A DNA stretch of 64,000 bases from an uncultured Myxococcales bacterium (lineage in GTDB: Bacteria > Myxococcota > Myxococcia > Myxococcales > Myxococcaceae). The DNA lies in contig CALJKW010000016.1 in assembly GCA_937980205.1 (NCBI GenBank), positions 186,001 to 250,000 of the forward strand, given 5' to 3'. Both the position numbers and the translations under genes were made by a program. A model generated the notes under the pieces. The model did not search any database and was not told where the DNA came from. It saw only the letters and a list, made by a program, of their open reading frames with translations. Below are positions 45,370 to 55,484 of this stretch, piece by piece (the first letter of the stretch is position 1; each line of letters opens with the position of its first letter).

Positions 45370-45389
45370 TTGTCCAACGCATTGGACAA
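45370..45389. promoter_or_regulatory. Palindromic operator candidate
   Basis: TTGTCCAA (45370-45377) and TTGGACAA (45382-45389) are perfect 8-bp arms separated by CGCA. The site lies in the 129-bp gap between the divergent DUF1592 and sigma-54-activator genes, about 38 bp before the activator start. Its form suits a dimeric repressor or the activator itself. Confidence 0.6.
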
Positions 45390-45427
45390 ACAACCAAAGG
45401 CGCGGGCGCTAGAGTGCCCGGAGTTCC

Positions 45428-46738
<1,311 letters not shown>

Positions 46739-46874
46739 AGCCTTCGTCAGGCGCTGAGCGAAGCTCGCGTCGGCGGAGGTCTCTGCGCAGGGCCCACAGG
46801 CACCGGGCTGCACCTCCGGATCTTCCGGTCGTGCATCGCACGCGGTGGTTCGAACCGAAAAGCCCTGCGAGGAC
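46739..46874. other. Gap before tRNA-Lys
   Basis: No convincing reading frame, terminator or promoter is visible here. It separates the sigma-54 activator from tRNA-Lys. Confidence 0.4.
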
Positions 46875-46948
46875 TCCGTCATCGTCTAACTGGCCAAGAC
46901 ACAAGACTCTTAATCTTGCGATTGCGGGTTCGACTCCCGCTGACAACC
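46875..46948 (+). tRNA. tRNA-Lys (CTT) with defective acceptor stem
   Basis: The D arm (GTCT/AGAC, loop with GG), anticodon arm (CAAGA-CTCTTAA-TCTTG, anticodon CTT at 46909-46911), 5-base variable loop and T arm (GCGGG-TTCGACT-CCCGC) are all good. In the acceptor stem only the inner four pairs (GTCA/TGAC) form; the outer three positions (TCC against AAC) do not pair. No CCA is encoded. The TCGTCTAAC D-arm recalls tRNA-Glu or tRNA-Gln bodies more than usual tRNA-Lys. It may be a decaying or atypical tRNA gene. Confidence 0.6.
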
Positions 46949-47165
46949 CCGGCAGTGAGCAGCCCCGCCGTTTTGCCGGGGCGGTTTCTCGGCCGGTGAA
47001 TTCGTGCGCCGCTCCTCGGGCGGGCCTTCAGCGCTTCCCAGCCATCACGATGAGGTCAGTCGTGGGCCCGGACGCATGACGCCCTCCCGCGCAGCGGAAC
47101 GCAGTGCTCGCCGGCGTCAGTACGAGAGAGCGCCCCCGTGTAGCGGCGGGGCTGTTTTTCTTTCG
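46949..47165 (+). promoter_or_regulatory. Leader region upstream of the SPFH gene, ending in a terminator-like hairpin
   Basis: After the tRNA, GCCCCG and CGGGGC near 46963-46985 can pair, followed by a weak T-rich stretch. At 47132-47152 GCCCC and GGGGC form a stem with an 11-base loop followed by TTTTTCTTT, which ends 3 bases before a perfect AAGGAGGT (47166-47173). There is no room for a promoter between this T-run and the start codon, so transcripts of the SPFH gene must cross it. It may be an attenuator. No known riboswitch is recognised. Confidence 0.45.
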
Positions 47166-47178
47166 AAGGAGGTGCCCC

Positions 47179-48291
47179 ATGAAGATCGACGTTGCGGTGA
47201 ACGAGCGCGCCATCGTGCTCTACGACGGCGTGCCGGCGAAGTACCTCGCGCCCGGCCGCCACCGGGTGTGGGCGTTGTTCACGAAGATCGAGGTCGAGCG
47301 CTACGACACGCTGACGCTCGCGGTGCAGCTCGACGAGTCGCGCCTGAAGCTGGTGCCGGCGGAGGACCTCGCGCAGGTGAACGTCGCCAAGACGCAGCGC
47401 GCGGCGGTGTACCGCCGCGGCTGGCCGATGCTCTGGCTGAAGCCGGGCGCGTGGCAGATCTGGACGATCGACCGTACGCTCGACCGTGAGACGGGCCGCG
47501 CGGTGCCGATGGTGCGCATCGAGCTCGTCGACGTGTCGGGCGTCGAGACGAAGCCGCTCGACGACGAGCTCAAGGCCATGGTGCCGGCGGCGGACTACGT
47601 CGAGACGACGGCGCCCGCCGGTGCGGTGGCGCTGCGCTACGTCGACGGCAAGCTCGACGCCGAGCTGCCTCCGGGCCGTCACGCGGCCTGGAACGTCGTG
47701 CACAAGGTCCAGTTCGCGGTGATCGAGCTCAAGGAGCGCATGCTCCACGTCACGGGCCAGGAGGTGATGACGAAGGACCGCGTCACCTTGCGCCTCAACG
47801 TGTCGGCTGCGTTCAAGGTGACGGATGCGAAGCGGCTCGCGCTGGTCGCGCGTGCTCCGGATGACGTGCTGTACCTGAGCGTGCAGCTGTCGGCGCGCGA
47901 GGCCGTCGCCGGTCGTACGCTCGACGAGCTGCTCGCGGCGCGTGACACGCTGGGCGCCGAGCTGGCCCAGGCCGTTCGCGCGCGCGCCGTCGCGGTCGGC
48001 ATGGAGCTCATCGAGCTCGGCCTCAAGGACATCGTGCTCCCGGGTGACATGAAGGAGCTGCTCAACAAGGTCATCCAGGCGCAGAAGGAGGCCGAGGCCA
48101 ACGTCATCCTCCGCCGCGAGGAGACGGCGGCCACGCGCTCGCTGGCCCAGACGGCGAAGGTGCTCGCCGAGAACCCGCTGCTCGTTCGCCTGAAGGAGCT
48201 CGAGGCCTACAAGGATCTCGCGCACAAGGTCGGCCAGGTGCACCTCGTGCTCGGTGAGTCGGCGCTGCCGAAGCTCGAGCTCAAGACGTGA
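47179..48291 (+). CDS. SPFH/Band 7 family protein (slipin-like)
   Basis: 370 residues. A perfect ribosome-binding site, AAGGAGGT, lies 5 bases before the ATG. The SPFH core runs over about 170-330: MTKDRVTLRLNVSAAFKVTD, LSVQLSAREAVAGRTLDELL, GMELIELGLKDIVLPGDMKE, then a coiled coil (KVIQAQKEAEANVILRREET). The N-terminal membrane hairpin of stomatin/slipin is missing; instead residues 1-120 form a soluble beta region. SPFH proteins organise membrane microdomains and scaffold proteases. Solo and strongly expressed by its ribosome-binding site. Confidence 0.88.
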   Translation: MKIDVAVNERAIVLYDGVPAKYLAPGRHRVWALFTKIEVERYDTLTLAVQLDESRLKLVPAEDLAQVNVAKTQRAAVYRRGWPMLWLKPGAWQIWTIDRTLDRETGRAVPMVRIELVDVSGVETKPLDDELKAMVPAADYVETTAPAGAVALRYVDGKLDAELPPGRHAAWNVVHKVQFAVIELKERMLHVTGQEVMTKDRVTLRLNVSAAFKVTDAKRLALVARAPDDVLYLSVQLSAREAVAGRTLDELLAARDTLGAELAQAVRARAVAVGMELIELGLKDIVLPGDMKELLNKVIQAQKEAEANVILRREETAATRSLAQTAKVLAENPLLVRLKELEAYKDLAHKVGQVHLVLGESALPKLELKT

Positions 48292-49069
48292 TCTGGAGCT
48301 CGGAGGTCGCTGGTGTCGGGAGCGCCGCAGGAAGAGCTTCTGCGGCGCTCTCTTTTTTCGTGGCCAGACGGATGAGCCCGTACGTCGCGTTCAGCAGCAC
48401 CAGCGCGATGCCCACGTACGAGACGTAGTTGAAGGGCCACGCCATCCACCTGTCGGGGAGAAACGGCACCACCGTGTCGTTGTGCGGCCCCGAGTACATG
48501 TAGTTCGTGTCGAACGCCCAGTTGACGAGGAACACGGTGAACGACCAGCCGGCGAGGCCCGCGCACATGCGCAGGTGCGTCTTCGTGTCGTAGGTGTCGC
48601 CGGTCAGCAGCAGGAAGATCGGCGCGAGGAAGAGGAAGTAGTGGCCGATGACGTAGTGCCACCAGGCGAAGTTCCCCAAGCCCTCGCCGTGCAGGTTCAG
48701 GTTCGCGAACGAGATGAACCCGCAGCCGATGGCGAGCACGGAGAGGTACTTCAGCCACTCGTAGCGGCGGGCGAGCACGAGCACGGTGATGGCGATCTTC
48801 AGTGACGCGCACAGGTGCAGCGGCAGGCGTTCCCACGCGGGGTCGCACGGGTAGATGAACTTGAGCGCGTAGGAGATCGCCTCGAGCCCGAGCACGAAGC
48901 CCGCGGCCCCGGCCATGAACGCGCGGCTGTTGCGCAGCGCGGGCAACTGCTTCTTGAACACGAGCAGGAGCGCCAGGGCCACGAACAGCCCGAGCACCAG
49001 CGCGAGGTGCCCCGGGCTGCCCATCGCGAAGAGGGTGCTCGTGTGCACGTCGGGATCGAAGAAGTTCAT
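48281..49069 (-). CDS. YwaF-type (TIGR02206) membrane protein
   Basis: 262 residues with about seven hydrophobic helices. The family landmarks are LPLHLCASLKIAITVLVLA, IGCGFISFANLNLHGEG and HYVIGHYFLFLAPIFLLLTG, as in TIGR02206/YwaF proteins. Function unknown in the family. It overlaps the end of the convergent SPFH gene by 11 bp, and the SPFH terminator lies inside its last codons. Divergent from the TonB-dependent receptor gene. Confidence 0.85.
   Translation of the reverse strand: MNFFDPDVHTSTLFAMGSPGHLALVLGLFVALALLLVFKKQLPALRNSRAFMAGAAGFVLGLEAISYALKFIYPCDPAWERLPLHLCASLKIAITVLVLARRYEWLKYLSVLAIGCGFISFANLNLHGEGLGNFAWWHYVIGHYFLFLAPIFLLLTGDTYDTKTHLRMCAGLAGWSFTVFLVNWAFDTNYMYSGPHNDTVVPFLPDRWMAWPFNYVSYVGIALVLLNATYGLIRLATKKESAAEALPAALPTPATSELQITS
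48320..48357 (+). terminator. Strong intrinsic terminator of the SPFH gene
   Basis: GAGCGCCGCAG and the complementary CTGCGGCGCTC form a long GC stem (with one bulge), followed by TCTTTTTT. It sits within the C-terminal coding end of the convergent YwaF-type gene. Confidence 0.9.
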
Positions 49070-49130
49070 GCCCCGGCCACTGCTGCAACGCGCACACCGA
49101 AGCGCCCTTCAGCAGGGTTGCGGCGAACGG

Positions 49131-49150
49131 GTGTGCAGGGGCCTGCACAC
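49131..49150. promoter_or_regulatory. Palindrome in the YwaF/TonB-receptor divergent gap
   Basis: GTGTGCAGG (49131-49139) and CCTGCACAC (49142-49150) are perfect 9-bp arms with a 2-base centre. Two further GTGTGC-like half sites lie within 45 bp on either side. Located 49 bp before the receptor start. A candidate operator for the receptor-YfiR operon. Confidence 0.55.
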
Positions 49151-49198
49151 GCAGTCGTTTCGTTGCACAGCGTGTGCGGCAGGGTAGGGTGCGGCGCC

Positions 49199-51415
49199 GT
49201 GCCGGTACTCGCCGTAGTCCTGGTGCTGTTGGGGGCTGAGCCCGAAGAGCCCGCGCTCGACGAGTCCGACCTCGCGTCGCTGCTCAACGAGACGGTCACC
49301 GCGACCGCGTCGCGCACGGCGGAGTCCGCGCAAGACGCTCCGGCGACGACGTGGAGCATCAGCGGCACCGACCTCAAGCGCTACGGCATCCAGTCGGTCG
49401 AAGAGGCGATCCGCTTCCTCGGCCACGGCATGACGAGCTTCGAGTACGACATGCGCCAGAGCGCTGCGTTCGGAGCCCGCGGCTTCATGTCGAACCAGCT
49501 CGGCCTGCACGTCTCGGTGCTCATCGACGGCAACCAGGCGGGCGGCAGCGCCAAGACGGGTCGCGGCACGCAGCCGTACCTCTTGCCCATCGAGCTCGTC
49601 GATCACATCGACATCGTCATCGGCCCGGGCTCGGTCGTCTACGGCAACAGCGCCATGCTCGGCGTCATCAACATCGTCACGCGCTCGGCGACGTCGCTCG
49701 ACGGCACGCGCGTGCTGTTGCAGGGCAGCGCGGGCACGCCGGGCGACCGGTGGGCGAAGGATCTGTCGTGGGGCGAGGTCTGGGGGAAAGCGGCGGTCTA
49801 CGGCGGCTTCACCAAGTCGCTCGCTGGAGACACGCTCGACTTCACCTGGCACCTGCAGGCGCGCTGGGACCGCCAGCAGGGCCGCCGCATGTTCCACCGC
49901 CTGGGCGACCAGGACCCGTACCTCGACCCCGCCGCCTCGTACCCGACCGAAGACGTCTTCAACCGCGACCTCGGCGTGCGCCTGTTCTCGCGCGCGACCT
50001 GGGGAAAGTGGCGCGCGCTCGCGTGGGTCTTCGTCAGCGGCGGCAGCGGCACGGGCCCGATCGACTCCGGCGGCGGCGCGTCGTACTTCGAGCCGGAGTA
50101 CGGGCTCGACGTCACCTACGCGACGCCGATCGGCTCGCGCGGAGACCTCTCGCTGCGCGTCTACGGCGTGGTGTTCGACTCGCGCGCGACGCTGCCTCCG
50201 TGGGACCCGACCGTCGACTGCTCGAACCAGGCGCTGTGCGTCGACACGCTCTCGTACCTCGCGTTCCGCCCGTTCATCGAGCCCATCTTCTCGTGGGACT
50301 GGCTGAAGGACGGCTCGAACGTCACCACGATCGGCGCGCAGCTGTTCATCGACGGCAGCCTCATCACACAGGGCAAGCAGTCGCTCGACGGGCGGGTGCG
50401 CACGACGGGCACGACCACTCCTGCTCCGCTGCCCACCGCGGCCCTGTACGCGCAGCACATCTGGCGCGCGAAGTACGGCACGCTCAACATCGGCCTGCGC
50501 GGAGACCTGGGCTACATCGGTCAGGCCGTCTCTCCCCGCCTCGCGTACATCGTGAACCCGTGGCGCAACGGCACGGTGAAGGTCATCTTGTCGACCGGCT
50601 TCCGCCAGCCGACGATCACCGAGCGCTTCCTCGAGGTGCCGGGCTTCGTCACCTCGAACCCCAACATCCAGCCCGAGCGCGTCTACTCGGGCGAGGTCGT
50701 CGTCGCGCACCGCTTCGCGCAGCAGAGCGTGCAGCTCTCCGCCTACGCCGCGTACTGGACGGGGCTCATCAACGCCGCCGACATCGCGCCCGGCTCCGCG
50801 CACCTGTCGCAGTTCCAGAACCTGCGCGAGCTGTGGAGCGCCGGCGTCAACTTCGGCTGGCGCGGCGATGCCGGGCCGTTCGACTGGGCGGTGTCGCTGA
50901 ACTACGCGCCCGGCCGCTTCCGGCTGCCGGCGACGGCCGCGACGTGGACGGACATGGAGCTCGAGACCGCGCAGGTCAACCGCGAGGCGATTCGCCGGTA
51001 CGGCACGAGCGCGCTCGGCTCCATCTTCCTTCCCAGCGACTCGATGCCCGACTTCTACGCGATCGCGCACGCCTCGTATTCGCTCGGTGAAGGCCTGCCG
51101 AGGCTCTCGTTCGCGGTGAACGTGAACTCTCCGCGAATCCGCTCGTACTGGATCAACGACCCCGTGCTGCTCGACCCGCGGCTCAACGACAACCCGTTCC
51201 TGCCGTGGACGGCCGACGCGCGGCTGGTGCTCAGCCACATGATCGCCGACCGCGTCGGCCTCGCGCTCTACGGCACGTTCCGGACGCTGGGGACCGTCTC
51301 CGAAGCGCCCCGTGCAGGCAGCGGCCAGGGCCCGATTCCGCAGGGCGGCCTCGGCCTCACGTCGAACCCGCAGGCCCCGGTCAGCATCATGGCGGAGGTG
51401 AACGTTCGGCTGTGA
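49199..51415 (+). CDS. TonB-dependent outer-membrane receptor
   Basis: 738 residues from the GTG at 49199. A hydrophobic signal (VLAVVLVLLG) precedes a plug domain (VTATASRTAESAQDAPATTW, GRGTQPYLLPIELVDHIDIV, GPGSVVYGNSAMLGVINIVT) and a long beta barrel with alternating strands and a C-terminal aromatic/hydrophobic end (VSIMAEVNVRL). The plug motif family is that of colicin-I/vitamin-B12-like receptors. It imports a ligand powered by TonB; the ligand is unknown. Coupled by GTGA to a YfiR-like gene, a common pairing. Confidence 0.88.
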   Translation: MPVLAVVLVLLGAEPEEPALDESDLASLLNETVTATASRTAESAQDAPATTWSISGTDLKRYGIQSVEEAIRFLGHGMTSFEYDMRQSAAFGARGFMSNQLGLHVSVLIDGNQAGGSAKTGRGTQPYLLPIELVDHIDIVIGPGSVVYGNSAMLGVINIVTRSATSLDGTRVLLQGSAGTPGDRWAKDLSWGEVWGKAAVYGGFTKSLAGDTLDFTWHLQARWDRQQGRRMFHRLGDQDPYLDPAASYPTEDVFNRDLGVRLFSRATWGKWRALAWVFVSGGSGTGPIDSGGGASYFEPEYGLDVTYATPIGSRGDLSLRVYGVVFDSRATLPPWDPTVDCSNQALCVDTLSYLAFRPFIEPIFSWDWLKDGSNVTTIGAQLFIDGSLITQGKQSLDGRVRTTGTTTPAPLPTAALYAQHIWRAKYGTLNIGLRGDLGYIGQAVSPRLAYIVNPWRNGTVKVILSTGFRQPTITERFLEVPGFVTSNPNIQPERVYSGEVVVAHRFAQQSVQLSAYAAYWTGLINAADIAPGSAHLSQFQNLRELWSAGVNFGWRGDAGPFDWAVSLNYAPGRFRLPATAATWTDMELETAQVNREAIRRYGTSALGSIFLPSDSMPDFYAIAHASYSLGEGLPRLSFAVNVNSPRIRSYWINDPVLLDPRLNDNPFLPWTADARLVLSHMIADRVGLALYGTFRTLGTVSEAPRAGSGQGPIPQGGLGLTSNPQAPVSIMAEVNVRL

Positions 51416-51954
51416 GGCGGCTTGGGGCCATCGCCGTCGTCTCGGTTGCGCTCGCGGCTTCGGCCGACGAGCTGCCGCTGCAGCTGCAGGTTCAGCTGCT
51501 GCAGAAGACGGCCGCGTACATCACGAGCCTGCAGCCCGGAGACACCGGCAAGGTGAAGGTGCTCGTCGTGCACGCCGGCGACAAGCCGACGCGCGTCACC
51601 GAGCAGCTCACCGCGTCGATCAACGGGCTGGGCCAGCTCGGCAAACACCCCGCCGAGGCGGCCCCCGTCGCGCTGGTGAGCCTGAAGACCGCGATCACCT
51701 CGGAGAAGCCGCAGATGCTCTTCCTCGCGCCCGACCTGGACGAGAAGGGCGTCGCGGAGGTGCTCGAGGCGTGCGGAACGGCGAACATCGTGACGGTCTC
51801 GGCGGTGCAGGCCCACGTGAAGCAGGGGATCATTCTCGGGTTCGATCTGCAGGAGGCGAAGCCGAGGATCCTCGTTCACCTCAAGCAGGCGAGAAGCCAG
51901 AGCGTGGTGTTCTTGAGCGGCCTGTTGACCCACTCGGTGATCGTCGAGAAGTAG
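51412..51954 (+). CDS. YfiR-like (DUF4154) periplasmic protein
   Basis: 180 residues; GTG start overlaps the receptor stop. Signal peptide about 1-19 (ending LAASADE). The body begins LQVQLLQKTAAYITSLQPGD and has GKVKVLVVHAG, matching the YfiR/HmsC pattern. YfiR-type proteins repress diguanylate cyclases from the periplasm; DUF4154 genes are frequent next to TonB receptors. No cyclase is adjacent, so the partner is not known. Confidence 0.75.
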   Translation: MRRLGAIAVVSVALAASADELPLQLQVQLLQKTAAYITSLQPGDTGKVKVLVVHAGDKPTRVTEQLTASINGLGQLGKHPAEAAPVALVSLKTAITSEKPQMLFLAPDLDEKGVAEVLEACGTANIVTVSAVQAHVKQGIILGFDLQEAKPRILVHLKQARSQSVVFLSGLLTHSVIVEK

Positions 51955-52764
51955 TCAGCGCGCCGCGCGGCGCCACTCGCCGGGCGTCGTGTTCCGCTCG
52001 GCGCGGAACAGCGCGACGAGCCGCGCGGCAGATCTCAGGCCCAGCATCGCGGCGATCGCGGCGAGGTCGTGATCGGTGCCGGCGAGCAGCCGCTCGGCGT
52101 GGGCCAGAAGGTGCGCCGTGCGCTCGGCGCGGATGGACGTGCCCGCCGCGGCGAGGTGCCGCTGCAGCGAGCGGGTGCTGAGGCCGAGCGCGCGGGCGAG
52201 CTGCGCGGCGGACAGCGGCGCCTTCTCGGCGTCGAGCGCGACCCGGACGCGGCGCACGACGTCGGCGGGCTCGAGCAGCGAGGCGCGCAGCGCGGCGACC
52301 GCGTGCTCGTCGGCCGCAGCTCCCGCCCAGGCGAAGGCTTCCCCTGGGGCTTCGAAGAAGCGGATCTCGTATTCGGCCGCGGTCATCTGAAGCGCACCGA
52401 GGACGAGGGCGCCCGAGAAGCCGGCCGAGTGCACGATCGCCTGCCGGCCGGCGCGCGGGCGCCAGTCTCCGCGCCGCTCGGTCAGCGTCTTCACGAACAG
52501 CTCGAACGCGTCGAGGGTCAGCGACTCGACCGAGCGCGTGTCGATGATCGACGGGTGCCCCGCGAGCGGCGAGTGGAGGATCGCGTCGAAGACCCGGCAC
52601 ATCTCCGCGATGTCCTGGTCGGCCGGCTTGCCCCAGCTGATGCTGCCGTGGGCGCCCGACTTCGACCGCCAGGTGCAGAAGCTGCGGCGGACGTAGACGC
52701 GAGCTCCGGGCTTGCTGCAGAACGCTGTGACGTCGCTCGTCGGGATGAACGGGGCGTGCGGCAT
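51955..52764 (-). CDS. AraC-family transcriptional regulator
   Basis: 269 residues from the ATG at 52764. The C-terminal ~95 residues hold the AraC helix-turn-helix pair (SAAQLARALGLSTRSLQRHL, DLAAIAAMLGLRSAARLVAL, then ERNTTPGEWRRAAR). The N-terminal ~170 residues (TSDVTAFCSKPGARVYVRRS, LAGHPSIIDTRSVESLTLDA) form an unrecognised sensor-like domain. It faces the receptor operon tail to tail, one base past the YfiR stop, and is divergent from the amidase gene, which it could control. Confidence 0.88.
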   Translation of the reverse strand: MPHAPFIPTSDVTAFCSKPGARVYVRRSFCTWRSKSGAHGSISWGKPADQDIAEMCRVFDAILHSPLAGHPSIIDTRSVESLTLDAFELFVKTLTERRGDWRPRAGRQAIVHSAGFSGALVLGALQMTAAEYEIRFFEAPGEAFAWAGAAADEHAVAALRASLLEPADVVRRVRVALDAEKAPLSAAQLARALGLSTRSLQRHLAAAGTSIRAERTAHLLAHAERLLAGTDHDLAAIAAMLGLRSAARLVALFRAERNTTPGEWRRAAR

Positions 52765-52873
52765 GTTCGGTGCGGCCACGCAGCTTCCCGCGGGCGGGTG
52801 TGACGCGCCAGCGCTTCGCTCTCCCCCTCGGGGCTCGCCCATGGGGCGCGGGGGTGGGGTATGACGTACGGCC

Positions 52874-55474
52874 GTGCTCGCCTCGGTCCTGGTCGTGCTT
52901 CTCACGCAGAGCGATGACTGCGGCCTCGAGCCGCCGCGGCCGTTTCCTCCGGTGCCGGTGAAGCCGTTCGAGGCCTCGGAGGCCGACCCGCCGGTGGTGC
53001 GGCGCGCGCGTCTTCCGCGGTGGGCGCCGGCCGGCGGTGGCATTCCCCAGCCGCGCATCGACGACACGGGGGCGCTGGCGGGGAAGACCATCTACCTGTC
53101 TCCGGGGCACGGCTTCACGTGGACCCCGAGCCTGAATCGGTGGGCGACCCAGCGCGGGAACACGCACGACATCGTCGAAGATCTCGTCAGCACCGAGACG
53201 CTGTCGCAGTTCCTGATGCCGATGCTGGTGAACGCCGGCGCGCGCATCGTCACGGTGCGCGAGCTCGACCTGAACCGGGCGACGGCCATCGTCGACAACG
53301 GCGGCGCGGGCTACACCGAGACGGGCGCCGGCTTCTCGGACTCGTCGCTGATGGGCTGGGGCGCTCCGCCGGCCGTCATCACCGGAGCGACGAACCCGTT
53401 CACGCTCGGCACGAACCGGCTGATGGACGCGGCCGCGACCGCGACGGCGAGCGCGACGTACTCGGCGATGCTGCCCTCCGACGGCGAGTACAACGTGTAC
53501 GTGTCGTATTCGGCGTTCACCGCGAGAGTCACCGACGCGCACTACGTGGTGAAGCACGGCGGAGGCGAGTCGCACTTCCGCGTGAACCAGCGCCGCGCCG
53601 GCGGCACCTGGGTCTACCTCGGCCGCTTCTTCTTCAAGGCCGGCACGCCGGCCCAGGTGCAGGTGCTCAACGACTCGGCGAGCGGCACGGGCAACATCTC
53701 GCTCGACGCGGTGCGCTTCGGCGGAGGCATGGGCCGCATCGACCGCGGCGGCGGCGTCAGCGGCCGGCCGCGCTTCGAGGAGAGCGCGCGGTACCACGCG
53801 CAGTTCTCGGGCGCTCCGACGAGCGTGTACGACGTCAGCGACACGGACCACAACGACGACGTCAGCACGCGCAGCCGCTTCGCCGCCTGGGTGCACGAGC
53901 CCGGCGAAGACGCCATCTACGTCGCGTGGCACACGAACGCATTCAACGGCAACGCGGTCGGCACGGACACGTACGTGTACGGCCCGAACCCTCCGGACGG
54001 CACGTTCCAGTTCACCGGAGTCGCCGGCAGCGACACGCTCGCCCGCCGCGTGCAGTCGGAGCTGATCAACGACATCCGCAACGGGTGGAACATGCCGATG
54101 TGGCGCGACCGCGGCGTGCACTCGGCCTACTTCGGAGAGCTCAACCCGAACCACAACAACGAGATGCCGGCGATCCTCATCGAGGTCGCGTTCCACGACA
54201 ACGTGAACGACGCGGCGGCGCTGAAGGAGCCGAACTTCCGCTACCTCGCGGCGCGCGCGATCTCCCAGGGCATCATCCGCTACTTCGCCGAGCGCGACAG
54301 CCGGCCGGTGGTGTTCCCGCCCGAGCCGCCCACGCACGTGGCGGCGATCGGGCAGGGCGGCGGAGACAGCGTGGTGCTGAAGTGGCGCGCACCGCCCGTC
54401 GACACCGTCGGCGTCGGCGGCCACGGGGCGACGTCGTACCGCGTGTACTCGAGCCCCGACGGCCTGGGGTGGGACGACGGCGTCGAGGTGACGGGCACGA
54501 GCTACACGGTGAACGCGCCGGGGCTGCGCTACTTCCGCGTGGCGGCGGTGAACGGCGGCGGCGAGTCGTTTCCGAGCATCACCGTGGCGGCGAGGCCGGG
54601 CAGCTCGCGCGTGCTGGTGGTGAACGGCTTCGATCGGCTCGACGCGGCGATGGCGCTCCGCGAGAACCTCTCGGCGTTCAGCCTGGGCAACGTGCTGCGC
54701 ATCTTCATCCCGCGGCTCAACGACGGCTCGTACGTGCGCTCGCACGCCGACGCGCTCTCGTTCGGGAGCTTGGGCGTCGACAGCGCGAGCACCGAGGCGG
54801 TGACGTCGGGCGACGTGATGCTGGGCTCGTACGCGGCGATCGACTTCCTCGCCGGGCGCGGCCACCCTGCGAACGCGCAGCTCAGCACCGCCGAGAAGAT
54901 GGCGCTCGCGTCGGGCAAGCCGCTGTTCTTCTCGGGCGTGCTGCGGGCCGACGCCGCGTTCCTGGGCACGACGCTGCGGGTGTCGGCGGTGTCGCAGATG
55001 TCGTCGGCGACGCTCGACGGCGACGACTTCCTCTCCGGGGTGAGCATCGCGCTCGACGACGGGACGAAGGGCTCGTACATCACGGGGACCGCCGACGCGC
55101 TGGCGACGACGAACGCGACGGTGGCGGCGCGCTACACGTCGGGCAGCCCGGCGGCGGTCGGCGTGATGGGGCAGGTTGTGACGTTCGGCTTCCCGTTCGA
55201 GACGATCGTCTCGCGGTCGCAGCGCATCGAGGTGATGGGGCGCGTGATGAAGTACCTGGGCGTCGCCTCCGAGATCCCCGATGCGGGCGTCGTCGAGCCG
55301 CCCGATGCCGGCTCGGGTGACGGCGACGGCGGCGTCGTCGACCCTCCGGCGGTGACGCTCGGGCGGCTGCCCGACGAGCTCGGCGACGAGCACAAGAAGG
55401 GCTGCGGCTGCGACGGATCAGCGGGGCCGATCCTTCTGCTGCTTGCAATTGCGTACGTCAGGCGCCGCCGCTAA
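52874..55474 (+). CDS. N-acetylmuramoyl-L-alanine amidase with golvesin-like insert, fibronectin III and MYXO-CTERM
   Basis: 866 residues, GTG start. The amidase_3 fold begins at about 70 (TIYLSPGHGFTW, zinc His) and resumes at about 350 (AWHTNAF) and 433 (ILIEVAFHDN with the zinc/catalytic Glu). Between them, at about 137-290, lies a golvesin/xanthan-lyase-like beta domain (YNVYVSYSAFTARVTDAHY, VYLGRFFFKAG) inserted into the amidase. A fibronectin III-like domain spans about 486-565, and a ~270-residue domain follows. The end GCGCDGSAGPILLLLAIAY plus RRRR is a full MYXO-CTERM signal. The protein should be a cell-surface peptidoglycan hydrolase. Confidence 0.9.
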   Translation: MLASVLVVLLTQSDDCGLEPPRPFPPVPVKPFEASEADPPVVRRARLPRWAPAGGGIPQPRIDDTGALAGKTIYLSPGHGFTWTPSLNRWATQRGNTHDIVEDLVSTETLSQFLMPMLVNAGARIVTVRELDLNRATAIVDNGGAGYTETGAGFSDSSLMGWGAPPAVITGATNPFTLGTNRLMDAAATATASATYSAMLPSDGEYNVYVSYSAFTARVTDAHYVVKHGGGESHFRVNQRRAGGTWVYLGRFFFKAGTPAQVQVLNDSASGTGNISLDAVRFGGGMGRIDRGGGVSGRPRFEESARYHAQFSGAPTSVYDVSDTDHNDDVSTRSRFAAWVHEPGEDAIYVAWHTNAFNGNAVGTDTYVYGPNPPDGTFQFTGVAGSDTLARRVQSELINDIRNGWNMPMWRDRGVHSAYFGELNPNHNNEMPAILIEVAFHDNVNDAAALKEPNFRYLAARAISQGIIRYFAERDSRPVVFPPEPPTHVAAIGQGGGDSVVLKWRAPPVDTVGVGGHGATSYRVYSSPDGLGWDDGVEVTGTSYTVNAPGLRYFRVAAVNGGGESFPSITVAARPGSSRVLVVNGFDRLDAAMALRENLSAFSLGNVLRIFIPRLNDGSYVRSHADALSFGSLGVDSASTEAVTSGDVMLGSYAAIDFLAGRGHPANAQLSTAEKMALASGKPLFFSGVLRADAAFLGTTLRVSAVSQMSSATLDGDDFLSGVSIALDDGTKGSYITGTADALATTNATVAARYTSGSPAAVGVMGQVVTFGFPFETIVSRSQRIEVMGRVMKYLGVASEIPDAGVVEPPDAGSGDGDGGVVDPPAVTLGRLPDELGDEHKKGCGCDGSAGPILLLLAIAYVRRRR

Positions 55475-55484
55475 GGAGCCCGGC

